Part shown: positions 7,131 through 12,722 of the stretch, in pieces
How the letters are laid out: every line of letters begins with the position of its first letter
Position numbering within the stretch: position 1 is the first letter of the stretch
Source of the DNA: Lentisphaerota bacterium
Lineage (GTDB): Bacteria > Verrucomicrobiota > Kiritimatiellia > UBA8416 > JAFGIZ01
Direction: 5' to 3'
NCBI GenBank assembly: GCA_016929365.1
Contig: JAFGIZ010000274.1
Coordinates: 1 to 19,222 of the forward strand
DNA length: 19,222 nucleotides
Position numbers and translations under genes: made by a program
The notes under the pieces: model-generated
What the model was told of the DNA's origin: nothing
Seen by the model: only the letters and a program-made list of their open reading frames with translations
The model's database searches: none

Positions 7131-7794
7131 GTGTCGCTTCTCCATGCGATTGTTGGGCTTCCTCATGGCCGGTGCCTGCATCGACCGGAATCAGAATTTC
7201 GTTCCGTCTCAAGAACCACGGCATAAAAGGAGGGTTGTAGCGAGCCCATATCGGCTTACCCGCAATGCCAAGGCCCATTCTTTCAATCCATGACTCAAGT
7301 TCCGCCTTGTGCCTCAGGTAGCCCTTCTCGTTCCAGACACCGGAGTAGCGTACTGCGGCCATCCGACGAGCTGGAACCTGGCGCAATGTGACCTTCGGGT
7401 CATCTGGTTCCGGAATGGTTTCCAGCGTGTACGAGGCCGGCATCATGAAACTTACAGCCCACTTTTCCTGAACACGCTGCTGTCCTACGGGTGCCGTCAT
7501 CTTAATCTTCTCTCCCATCGGCTCCTGGGAAACGGGTGCGGTCATGGCCACTTTGGCGCGCGACCGGTTGTCGCCGGAGATATATCGAAAGAGCCTGTTG
7601 AATGCGCTTTTTCCGGCCTCCTCGAGATCTCCGTCCACAACGGTTTCGGCGAGGATATGCGATGCATAATCGCGGATCTCAAACCTGTTTTCCTGTTTTA
7701 CAACGGTGTATGCCGCCTCTTCGATCGCCATGGCATCCGTCCCTCCAATAATCATGAACGTGGCTGCAAATACAGCTCGAATTGAGCGTTTCAT
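7126..7794 (-). CDS. SOUL-family haem-binding protein, exported
   Basis: This 222-residue protein has a signal peptide (about residues 1-23, AMA cleavage). The mature part is a SOUL/HBP domain: EAAYTVVKQENRFEIRDYAS, then AFNRLFRYISGDN, and the duplicated family signature KVAMTAPV and KIKMTAPV. SOUL proteins bind haem or tetrapyrroles; bacterial members are often exported and of unknown physiological role. Two ATGs are adjacent (7797 and 7794) behind GGAGG; the second gives the better 5-base spacing and is used here. The gene begins only about 20 bp after the attC-like box at 7814-7820, leaving no room for a promoter, so expression would rely on upstream cassettes. The C-terminus is hydrophilic (GHEEAQQSHGE). 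The upstream in-frame extension to 7995 runs antisense through the sulfatase 3' end and is rejected. Confidence 0.85.
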   Translation of the reverse strand: MKRSIRAVFAATFMIIGGTDAMAIEEAAYTVVKQENRFEIRDYASHILAETVVDGDLEEAGKSAFNRLFRYISGDNRSRAKVAMTAPVSQEPMGEKIKMTAPVGQQRVQEKWAVSFMMPASYTLETIPEPDDPKVTLRQVPARRMAAVRYSGVWNEKGYLRHKAELESWIERMGLGIAGKPIWARYNPPFMPWFLRRNEILIPVDAGTGHEEAQQSHGEATP

Positions 7795-7813
7795 CATCAC
7801 CTCCTTCGGTTTA

Positions 7814-7871
7814 GCACAACGCCACCGTTCTCGGGCGGCTGTCAGCCGTCGCGAGCAACGGCTTGTTGGGT
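7814..7871 (-). other. attC-like site between sulfatase and SOUL cassettes
   Basis: Read on the minus strand: R'' ACCCAAC (7865-7871), spacer AAG, arm CCGTT-G-CTC, an inner hairpin CGGCT/AGCCG, arm GAG-AACGG, spacer TGGC, R' GTTGTGC (7814-7820). The arms pair perfectly except for one unpaired G on the 5' arm, the equivalent of an extrahelical base. ACCCAAC fits RYYYAAC exactly, and GTTGTGC deviates from GTTRRRY at one position. It lies 8 bp after the sulfatase stop and just before the SOUL ribosome-binding site, exactly where a cassette junction should be. Confidence 0.7.
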
Positions 7872-7879
7872 GTCTTCTG

Positions 7880-9439
7880 TTAATAGTCATCCAGAATTGA
7901 CGGATCGACATCGGGCATTGTGTCGAGTTTCCAGATATCGACCGGCACATCATTGTTCTGCTGCGTTCCGGGAGTGCTACGGCCATTGGAGACATATGTC
8001 TTCAGCAAAGCGAGCAGCTCCCTGACCTTGTCCGGTTGTTCGGCTTGAACGTTTTTTGCTTCCCCGGGGTCAACCTGCATGTCGTAAAGCTGAACCAGGG
8101 GCAAACCATCCTTGGCCGCCTCGGCATCATTGTAGGTCCAGCCTCCCGATCCCGGGCAGAGCACAAGCTTCCAACGACCGTTGCGAATGGCAAACTTACC
8201 GATGCTGGAGTGATGCACCACTGTTCTGCGCCCGCTGGCGCCCGTTCCCCTGAACAGCGGCATCATGCTGATGCTGTCCTCGCCGGCGTTGTCCGGTAGT
8301 TTGGCACCCACGATGTCCACACACGTCGCCATCAGGTCTGACAGGCATACAAGAGAGCTACACTCCGTTCCGGGCTCAATGATGCCGGGCCAGCGGGCGA
8401 TACAGGGGATGCGATGCCCGCCGTCCCAGGCGTCGGATTTGTACCCACGATACGGACCGCTGGGGAAGTGTCCCTGTGCTTCCATTTCCTTTGCACCAAT
8501 GTAATGTGCGCAGCCGTTATCACTGGCAAAAATCACAAGTGTGTTGTCGGCCACGCCATGCCTCTCAAGTGAATCGAGCACGCGACCGAGTATGTCGTCG
8601 GTTTCGATAACCAGATCGGCATAGAGATTGTTCAGACCGCTCTTTCCGATGAAGGGCTTGTTGACCGACAGCGGTGTGTGGGGGGAGGTCATGGGGAGAT
8701 AAAGGAAGAACGGTTCATCCGCTTTTGCACGCTCCTTGATATAGCATTCTGCCTTCTTCGCCCAGGTCGGAAGCAATTGCTCGAAATGCCAGTAAGGCAT
8801 GGCCGGGCCTTGCAGGCTGGCCAGATTGTTACCTATCAGTCGTGTGGGCAAGAATTCGGAAGGCGTGCCCACCGTGTGGTCATTCTCGATGAAGCAATAG
8901 GGCGGCCAGTTCGGAACATCGACACCAAAATAATAGTCGAACCCGCGTGTGGTCGGCCCTCCCGTTGTGGGCTTGAGGAAGGCCTCCCGCCAACGCTGCC
9001 GTTGCTGTTCGCTTGCTTCAAGATCGCGGGCGGCAGTACTGTCATATCCATGCTCCGGCCGGAAGTCGTCATCGACCTCGATGTCCCAGCCCTGTCCGAG
9101 ATGCCATTTGCCAATGCAGGCAGTATGGTAACCGTGCTGCTGAAGGAATCCGGGCACGGTTAAACGGTCTTCTGCAATGAGCGGGTCGCCGTACACACCG
9201 ACGATTCCCTTCTGAAGCGACGACCGCCAATTATAGCGCCCTGTTAGCACACTGTAGCGCGTTGGAGAACAGACCGCCGAGCTGGAATGGGCATCCGCGA
9301 ATATCATGCCTTCCCCGGCCAAGCGGTCGATGTTCGGGGTCTGGATCTTCCCGTCGGGATTCAAGCACGAGGCGTCGCCATAGCCCATGTCGTCGACAAG
9401 AAAGTAGACGATGTTTGGCATATTCGATTGTGTTGTCAT
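7880..9439 (-). CDS. Sulfatase (formylglycine-type arylsulfatase)
   Basis: This 519-residue alkaline-phosphatase-fold sulfatase hydrolyses sulfate esters of an unknown substrate, plausibly a sulfated glycan. Marks: NIVYFLVDDMGYGD (metal-binding Asp15, Asp16), the maturation motif C57-S-P-T-R61 followed by SVLTGR (Cys57 becomes formylglycine), IGKWHLG, the second metal site FASDNG, and a WDGGHRIP segment. The motif is intact, so activity needs a formylglycine-generating enzyme or anSME encoded elsewhere. No signal peptide is evident, which would leave it in the cytoplasm unless the start is misjudged. I chose ATG 9439 with GGGAG 11 bases upstream; an alternative TTG at 9457 lies within the presumed cassette front. 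It fills one cassette of about 1.6 kb. Sampled 60-bp lines are roughly 47-55% G+C against about 68% in the giant-protein operon. Confidence 0.9.
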   Translation of the reverse strand: MTTQSNMPNIVYFLVDDMGYGDASCLNPDGKIQTPNIDRLAGEGMIFADAHSSSAVCSPTRYSVLTGRYNWRSSLQKGIVGVYGDPLIAEDRLTVPGFLQQHGYHTACIGKWHLGQGWDIEVDDDFRPEHGYDSTAARDLEASEQQRQRWREAFLKPTTGGPTTRGFDYYFGVDVPNWPPYCFIENDHTVGTPSEFLPTRLIGNNLASLQGPAMPYWHFEQLLPTWAKKAECYIKERAKADEPFFLYLPMTSPHTPLSVNKPFIGKSGLNNLYADLVIETDDILGRVLDSLERHGVADNTLVIFASDNGCAHYIGAKEMEAQGHFPSGPYRGYKSDAWDGGHRIPCIARWPGIIEPGTECSSLVCLSDLMATCVDIVGAKLPDNAGEDSISMMPLFRGTGASGRRTVVHHSSIGKFAIRNGRWKLVLCPGSGGWTYNDAEAAKDGLPLVQLYDMQVDPGEAKNVQAEQPDKVRELLALLKTYVSNGRSTPGTQQNNDVPVDIWKLDTMPDVDPSILDDY

Positions 9440-9451
9440 TTGTTCATACAC

Positions 9452-9495
9452 TCCCAATGTTGTGAGTCACCGGACCGGGGAGGCCGCGGTTGGCG
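9452..9495 (-). other. Degenerate attC-like junction between MazF and sulfatase units
   Basis: On the minus strand CGCCAAC (9489-9495) is a good R'' box 6 bp after the MazF stop. The region behind it can form CGCGGCC/GGTC-CG-GTG around a TCCCC loop. The expected R' is only ATTGGGA (9452-9458), with A where the crossover G should be. Support comes from the next site: the R'' of the sulfatase cassette (ACCCAAC) is complementary to TTGGGT, close to this TTGGGA front. The site is probably mutated and may be inactive. Confidence 0.35.
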
Positions 9496-9501
9496 CGGCT
9501 G

Positions 9502-9810
9502 TCACGGGCACACAAACCGGACAGCTCGACTCACGGATGCCAGTTTAGCGGAGGAAAGCGTCGTGACCAAGGCACCAATCTTCCTTTTTGACACAGTCTG
9601 CAGATGGTCGCAGTTGATGGCGCAGTCTTGTCGGACGCCGTCAGCCGCAGAGAGAGTGACTTCCGACGGTATGTCCCGAACGGTGCTGGTTATGGGGGCG
9701 ACGGTGACTTCGCCAAGGTACTCCAGAACGGAATCGCGGGTCAGTACCAGCACAGGCCGCTTCTTGTCCGGCCCCGCGAACTTGTACCATCGGATCTCGC
9801 CGCGTCTCAT
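9502..9810 (-). CDS. MazF/PemK-type mRNA endonuclease toxin
   Basis: This 102-residue toxin has the family pattern RRGEIRWYKF at the N-terminus, KKRPVLVLTRD, VTVAPITSTVRD (the conserved Thr/Ser after the PIT strand), and CAINCDHLQTVSK. MazF proteins cleave mRNA at short sequences and are neutralised by a co-made antitoxin. Its ATG overlaps the antitoxin stop (ATGA), giving the usual antitoxin-toxin coupling. It forms the second of two successive toxin-antitoxin units on this strand. The C-terminus (RFVCP) lies 6 bp before an attC-type R'' box. Confidence 0.88.
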   Translation of the reverse strand: MRRGEIRWYKFAGPDKKRPVLVLTRDSVLEYLGEVTVAPITSTVRDIPSEVTLSAADGVRQDCAINCDHLQTVSKRKIGALVTTLSSAKLASVSRAVRFVCP

Positions 9811-10040
9811 TGCTCACCCCAGTCCTGTTCCGCTTCCCATGCGGAGAACTCATCCGCCGCTACAGGATGGCGTTCGTATCCCTCGCGGTGTTTCTTCTCC
9901 TGTTGGGCAACGCTGTACCGAGCGAGAGACTCGCGGAGCGCGTTGCGGGTGAAAGCAGAACGGCTCAGGTGTAGCTTCTTTCTGACGCGATCAACGCCGC
10001 GCACCAAATCTTCGTCAAGTGTCATCTGAACGGTCTTCAT
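9807..10040 (-). CDS. Ribbon-helix-helix antitoxin paired with MazF
   Basis: This 77-residue protein has an N-terminal ribbon-helix-helix DNA-binding fold: strand MKTVQMTLDEDLV, then helices RGVDRVRKKLHLSRSAFTRNALRESLARY. The acidic, Trp-containing C-terminus (DEFSAWEAEQDWGEQ) is suited to wrapping the MazF surface. It would neutralise the toxin and repress the operon. I chose ATG 10040 because GGAGG lies 5 bases upstream; the frame is open to 10100, but that extension would cover the promoter. An AT-rich palindrome overlapping the -10 box (10066-10078) is a likely operator for this protein. Confidence 0.85.
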   Translation of the reverse strand: MKTVQMTLDEDLVRGVDRVRKKLHLSRSAFTRNALRESLARYSVAQQEKKHREGYERHPVAADEFSAWEAEQDWGEQ

Positions 10041-10065
10041 TCCGCCCTCCGGCATGAGGATGTCT

Positions 10066-10100
10066 ATAGCTATGCTATGCCACATACAGGCTCGCGTCAA
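10066..10100 (-). promoter_or_regulatory. Promoter and operator of the RHH/MazF unit
   Basis: On the minus strand: -35 TTGACG (10095-10100), 17-base spacer, -10 TAGCAT (10072-10077). The perfect inverted repeat ATAGC-ATA-GCTAT (10066-10078) overlaps the -10 box, the expected position for an autorepressor site. The promoter lies inside the cassette, downstream of the attC-like site 10114-10177, so the toxin-antitoxin pair does not depend on an integron promoter. Confidence 0.55.
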
Positions 10101-10113
10101 CTCGATCTTCCTG

Positions 10114-10177
10114 GCACAACGTCGTGAATCCGCATTTGGCGTGCCAGCGATAATATGCTGGATTCATCTGGTTAGCC
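10114..10177 (-). other. attC-like site between the RelE and MazF units
   Basis: Read on the minus strand: R'' GGCTAAC (10171-10177), spacer CAGA, arm TGAATCC-A-GCAT, loop region, arm ATGC-GGATTCA, spacer CGAC, R' GTTGTGC (10114-10120). The inner stem is 7 + 4 perfect pairs with a single unpaired A on the 5' arm, and short unpaired spacers separate it from the outer boxes, as in attC. It starts 5 bp after the RelE stop. R' is identical to that of the site at 7814-7871. Confidence 0.72.
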
Positions 10178-10182
10178 GTTCT

Positions 10183-10464
10183 CTATCGGTACGCGTCGCG
10201 AAGGTCGTCGACCGAAAGCATGAAGATGGTCCGTTCAGCCGGGTCCACCATGAAGAACACCCGCAACTTGCCGACACGATACCGCCAGGTGGCGGGATCG
10301 TATCCCTTGAGTTTCTTGATGTTGGGGCCCAAGAAGGGGTCTTGGCGGAGCTGGGGATAGACATGCTCCGCCAGCTTCTTCTCGACAAACCGAGATGCCC
10401 CCGCGGGGAGCTTGCGAAGTTTTTTCCGGAATTCCCCAGTCTCAAATATCCGGAACTCAGACAA
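10183..10464 (-). CDS. RelE/ParE-family toxin
   Basis: This 93-residue toxin has the RelE-type layout: N-terminal strand EFRIFETGEF, the basic helix KKLRKLPAGASRFVEKKLAEHV, then YDPATWRYRVGKLRVFFMVD and the closing strand TIFMLSVDDLRDAYR. The RYRVGKLRVFF strand with its arginines and the terminal tyrosine match ribosome-dependent RNase members rather than gyrase-targeting ParE, but the split is uncertain. The start is TTG (10462-10464) inside the last codons of the antitoxin gene, with GAGGG 4 bases upstream; the two genes overlap by 8 bp. An attC-like site begins 5 bp after its stop. Confidence 0.85.
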   Translation of the reverse strand: MSEFRIFETGEFRKKLRKLPAGASRFVEKKLAEHVYPQLRQDPFLGPNIKKLKGYDPATWRYRVGKLRVFFMVDPAERTIFMLSVDDLRDAYR

Positions 10465-10696
10465 AGCGCCCTCGTCCAGCCTTGGCGTCTTTGATTCCGC
10501 GCTTCAGACTTCGGTTCAGTTCAGAATTCGCTTCGATCTCCGCCATCTCGAACTCGTCGACGAACTTTTCCATTTCGACGTAGCGGGAAGCCGCTGTCTC
10601 GATGAAGTTCGAGAGCGGCCGATTCTCGCGCTGGGCCAGAGTACGGAAGCGCTCGTAGGTGGGTTCAGGCAGTCTCAGGGTAACGGTCTTTGACAT
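10457..10696 (-). CDS. Ribbon-helix-helix antitoxin paired with RelE-like toxin
   Basis: This 79-residue protein begins with an RHH fold (strand SKTVTLRLPEPTYERFRTLA, helix-turn NRPLSNFIETAASRYVE). It continues into a charged helix rich in Glu (KFVDEFEMAEIEANSELNRSL) that should bind the toxin. It would neutralise the overlapping RelE-like toxin and autoregulate the pair. ATG 10696 follows GAGGTG by 4 bases. A near-consensus promoter and a 7-bp inverted repeat lie immediately upstream, both inside the same cassette. Confidence 0.85.
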   Translation of the reverse strand: MSKTVTLRLPEPTYERFRTLAQRENRPLSNFIETAASRYVEMEKFVDEFEMAEIEANSELNRSLKRGIKDAKAGRGRFV

Positions 10697-10754
10697 AGCA
10701 CACCTCGTGTATATTGTGTGCTGTGAGAATACATACGACTACATATGATGTCAA
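10697..10754 (-). promoter_or_regulatory. Promoter and operator of the RHH/RelE unit
   Basis: On the minus strand: -35 TTGACA (10749-10754), exactly 17 bases, -10 TATTCT (10726-10731). Between the -10 and the start codon is the perfect inverted repeat AGCACAC (10697-10703) / GTGTGCT (10716-10722), spanning the ribosome-binding site; it may be the RHH operator. The promoter begins about 10 bp inside the cassette after the attC-like box at 10765-10771. Confidence 0.65.
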
Positions 10755-10764
10755 TCGTGCATTC

Positions 10765-10819
10765 GGCCAACGCGTGCCTGGGGCGCGCCTTCAGGCGTCG
10801 CCTCCAGGCAATGTTGGCG
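10765..10819 (-). other. attC-like site between the gene remnant and the RelE unit
   Basis: Read on the minus strand: R'' CGCCAAC (10813-10819), spacer AT, arm TGCCTGG-A-GGCG, loop, arm CGCC-CCAGGCA, spacer CGC, R' GTTGGCC (10765-10771). The inner stem is 7 + 4 perfect pairs with one unpaired A on the 5' arm, the same design as the site at 10114-10177. The outer boxes pair except for one bulged G. The R boxes deviate from the loose consensus at the YYY/RRR positions. Confidence 0.68.
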
Positions 10820-10840
10820 ACCTGTCTGTTCACATTGTCC

Positions 10841-10876
10841 ATCGGGGTCGGGGTCGGAATCGGCATCGGGATCGAT
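10841..10876. repeat. Hexanucleotide array, left arm of a 28-bp perfect inverted repeat
   Basis: Six consecutive hexamers of the form RTCGGN/RTCGAT run from 10841 to 10876. Bases 10848-10875 are the exact reverse complement of 10979-11006. The arms are separated by 103 bp holding the four-helix-bundle fragment. Confidence 0.9.
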
Positions 10877-10978
10877 TCCGGTTGCATACTCCGCCGGGGC
10901 CTCCTGAACGGCACCGCACTCCAGCGCGGAGCCGCGCGCAATCTCGAAGTCGCGGCTTCGATCCCATCCGACTTCCTT

Positions 10979-11010
10979 TCGATCCCGATGCCGATTCCGA
11001 CCCCGATCTT
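10979..11010. repeat. Hexanucleotide array, right arm of the inverted repeat
   Basis: Five hexamers of the form GAYNCC (GATCCC, GATGCC, GATTCC, GACCCC, GATCTT) from 10981 form the right arm. Bases 10979-11006 match the left arm in inverted orientation without a mismatch. It ends 5 bp before the attC-like box at 11015. Confidence 0.9.
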
Positions 11011-11014
11011 GCTT

Positions 11015-11075
11015 CGCCAACGAAAAAACTCAGTTTCGCGAGTAAACGAGCGTAAACCGGATCGCCTGGTTGGCG
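11015..11075 (-). other. attC-like site or terminator at the array boundary
   Basis: Read on the minus strand: R'' CGCCAAC (11069-11075), 9-base spacer, arm CGGTTT-A-CGC, 10-base loop, arm GCG-AAACTG, a 9-base spacer containing TTTTTT, R' GTTGGCG (11015-11021). The outer boxes pair perfectly and the inner stem has one unpaired A, as in the other sites, but the spacers are longer than usual. The stem followed by a T6 run also makes a good intrinsic terminator for the giant-protein operon, whose last stop codon is 13 bp upstream. Both functions could coexist. Confidence 0.55.
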
Positions 11076-11087
11076 CTCCGCACAGGT

Positions 11088-12722
11088 TCAGCGCACCCGC
11101 ATCAAGAGGCCCCGCGGCCCCGTCTGACCCGCCGGCTCCGTCACGTTCAACACCACCGTCTCCCGCGCGGTCAGCTCCCCGTCGCCGGCGCTGAACGCGA
11201 TACGGTAAGCCCCGCCCTGCCCCGCCGCGGGCGTCCAGTCGAACCGCCCCGTCCCGTCGCCCCCGTCCGCAAACGCCGCCCCCGCCGGCAGAGGCCCGGC
11301 GTCCAGCGCCGGGACGACCGTCTCGTCCTCCGCCGTCACGCGGATCGTCACCGCCGCGCCGGCGCAGACGCGCCGGTCCCCGATCGGCGCCAGGACCGGC
11401 GGCGCGTTCGGCGGCGGGGCGTCCGCATACGCGAGGACGTAATGACAGCCCCCCGCATCCGCGTCGAACAGCCCCAACCAATCTTCCCAGTCGCCCGCCG
11501 CGTTCCGTACGCGCTCCAGCCACACGTTCTCCGCCCGCAACCGTTTTCCGTCCGACCGCATGACCCGCTCCACGATGCGCCCGTCCGGCTCCGGATTGCC
11601 GATCCGCACATATACGTACCCCGTCGCCGGCGCCGCGGCACCGAGATCCAGCCGGTACCCGGCCGCCTCAGGCGCCAACACGGCCGTGCCGCTCGCGTTG
11701 CTGACCGCGCTCTCACTGCCGTCCGACTCGTAAAGCCGCCCCTCCGCCGCCAGGAAGTCCCGTACCGCGTCGCTTCCGGCCGCGTCCACGCGGACATTCC
11801 GGATCAGGCGGTGCGTGTGCACGTTCGTCGCCGCAATCAGCGACGTCAGCCGGCCGCCGAGCGCGTCGGCATGCGAAATAGCCGCCTGAAAATTCGTCAG
11901 CGTCCCGTACAGTGCGCAGGTCATGCGCCAGCGCACGCTGCCCGACGCGCCCGCCGGCAGATCGCCGAACTCGGCCCGCAGCCCGTTGCCGCCCGCCACC
12001 CCGTTGACTTCCGTGCTCTCGATCGCAAACGCCGCCGGCAACCCGGTGTCGTTCCGCCGGATGTCCGGCTGGCCCGTGTCCAGGCACACCGTCCCGGCCG
12101 CCCCGCGTCCGACGTTCAACACACGCAGGCCCAGGCTGAACGGCACCACAGGTTCGACCGTGTCCGCCGTAAGCGGATCGTCGCCGTACACCGTGCCGGG
12201 CAGAAAATAGTCCAGCCGCAAGGCGGGCAAGGGCCGTACCACGATCGTGTCCGGCGCCACGGCCATGCTGTTCGTCTCGGCCCCGATCCGGTAGGACAAC
12301 CGCGCGCCCACGTCGTAGGCGCGTCCTTCCGGCGACGTTCCGCCCGCGCGCGCGGTCGGAACAATCAACCAGCGCAGTGTCGCGCTGTCCGACGGAGCAA
12401 TCGATTTCTCTTCCGACAGGCCGTCGGCCGTCGGCGGCCCCACAAAGAAACAGACGCCCTCGTCCGGCGCGGTGTTGGTGGCATAGCCCGCGGCCCTCCC
12501 GTCGGCGTCGGTAAACACCAGGTCCACGGCAATGTCTTCAAGCGGCAAATGATCAAACCCGTTGGCAATCCGCAGCCGCGCTTCAAAGCCCTGCCGCTCC
12601 AGCGTCAACGCCTGTTCTACGGCCATTTTTACCGTGGCGCACAGCGTGGCATCCGCCCGGACGGTCTCCGCCGCCGGGCTCAGGACTGCCGCCAGGACCA
12701 GCAGGCTGCGCCACGGGGTCAT
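11088..12722 (-). CDS. Secreted multidomain protein with Ig-like C-terminus, second gene of the surface-protein operon
   Basis: This 544-residue exported protein has a signal peptide (about residues 1-23, VRA cleavage). Residues 25-330 form a region I recall from very large bacterial surface proteins: CATVKMAVEQALTLERQGFEARLRI, LEDIAVDLVFTDADG, LRWLIVPTARAGG, LDYFLPGTVYGDDPLTADTV, FSLGLRVLNVG, and RWRMTCALYGTLTNFQAAISH. A beta-rich part with VYVRIGNPEPDG follows. Residues from about 445 form an Ig/cadherin-like domain (PVLAPIGDRRV ... FDWTPAAGQGGAYRIAFSAGDGE). The start ATG overlaps the upstream stop (ATGA). It ends 13 bp before the first attC-like box, so truncation by the array is possible. 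The molecular role, probably cell-surface binding or structure, is inferred. Confidence 0.75.
   Translation of the reverse strand: MTPWRSLLVLAAVLSPAAETVRADATLCATVKMAVEQALTLERQGFEARLRIANGFDHLPLEDIAVDLVFTDADGRAAGYATNTAPDEGVCFFVGPPTADGLSEEKSIAPSDSATLRWLIVPTARAGGTSPEGRAYDVGARLSYRIGAETNSMAVAPDTIVVRPLPALRLDYFLPGTVYGDDPLTADTVEPVVPFSLGLRVLNVGRGAAGTVCLDTGQPDIRRNDTGLPAAFAIESTEVNGVAGGNGLRAEFGDLPAGASGSVRWRMTCALYGTLTNFQAAISHADALGGRLTSLIAATNVHTHRLIRNVRVDAAGSDAVRDFLAAEGRLYESDGSESAVSNASGTAVLAPEAAGYRLDLGAAAPATGYVYVRIGNPEPDGRIVERVMRSDGKRLRAENVWLERVRNAAGDWEDWLGLFDADAGGCHYVLAYADAPPPNAPPVLAPIGDRRVCAGAAVTIRVTAEDETVVPALDAGPLPAGAAFADGGDGTGRFDWTPAAGQGGAYRIAFSAGDGELTARETVVLNVTEPAGQTGPRGLLMRVR

Larger units (their letters stand above)
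10821..11014 (-). pseudogene. Decayed four-helix-bundle (23S rRNA intervening-sequence type) gene fragment
   Basis: A minus-strand frame through about 10876-10978 reads RDFEIARGSALECGAVQEA. This closely resembles the conserved helix (F-EIARGSALECAA-QD) that I recall from four-helix-bundle proteins of the 23S rRNA intervening-sequence family. Neither the preceding helices nor the remainder is present. The fragment is bounded on both sides by hexamer arrays that translate into Arg-rich or Asp-Pro repeats. It fills the interval between two attC-like sites, so it would be a 194-bp cassette with no intact gene. The identification rests on memory of the family and about 17 residues. Confidence 0.5.
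7080..11075 (-). mobile_element. Integron-like gene-cassette array without an integrase (CALIN-like)
   Basis: Small units, each one or two minus-strand genes, alternate with imperfect palindromes that fit attC architecture and lie in the same orientation. In transcription order: site 11015-11075, gene remnant, site 10765-10819, RHH/RelE pair, site 10114-10177, RHH/MazF pair, degenerate site 9452-9495, sulfatase, site 7814-7871, SOUL protein, degenerate site 7080-7130. The content (two toxin-antitoxin modules, unrelated single genes, lower G+C than the flanks) is typical of chromosomal integron cassettes. No tyrosine recombinase of IntI type lies in the window, so this is either a CALIN or the distal part of an integron whose integrase is elsewhere. 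The array begins 13 bp after the stop of the 544-residue protein gene. Confidence 0.65.

Noticed and set aside
7798..7995. Upstream extension of the SOUL frame
   Set aside because: It runs through the attC-like site and opposite the sulfatase 3' end. The signal peptide starts at 7794/7797 behind GGAGG.
2363..9439. A polysaccharide-utilisation locus formed by the glycosidase-like protein and the sulfatase
   Set aside because: They are 4.4 kb apart in different transcription units, with unrelated genes between them and different base composition. There are no SusC/SusD-like genes or transporters.
10697..11075. CRISPR array or iteron origin suggested by repeated hexamers
   Set aside because: The repeats are 6 bp without spacers and are inverted between two arms. 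There are no cas or replication genes.
10675..11523. A 282-codon minus-strand frame crossing the attC-like sites and hexamer arrays
   Set aside because: It is a shadow of the 544-residue gene joined to non-coding repeats. The VGIGIGI and PMPIPTPTP stretches are just the hexamers translated.
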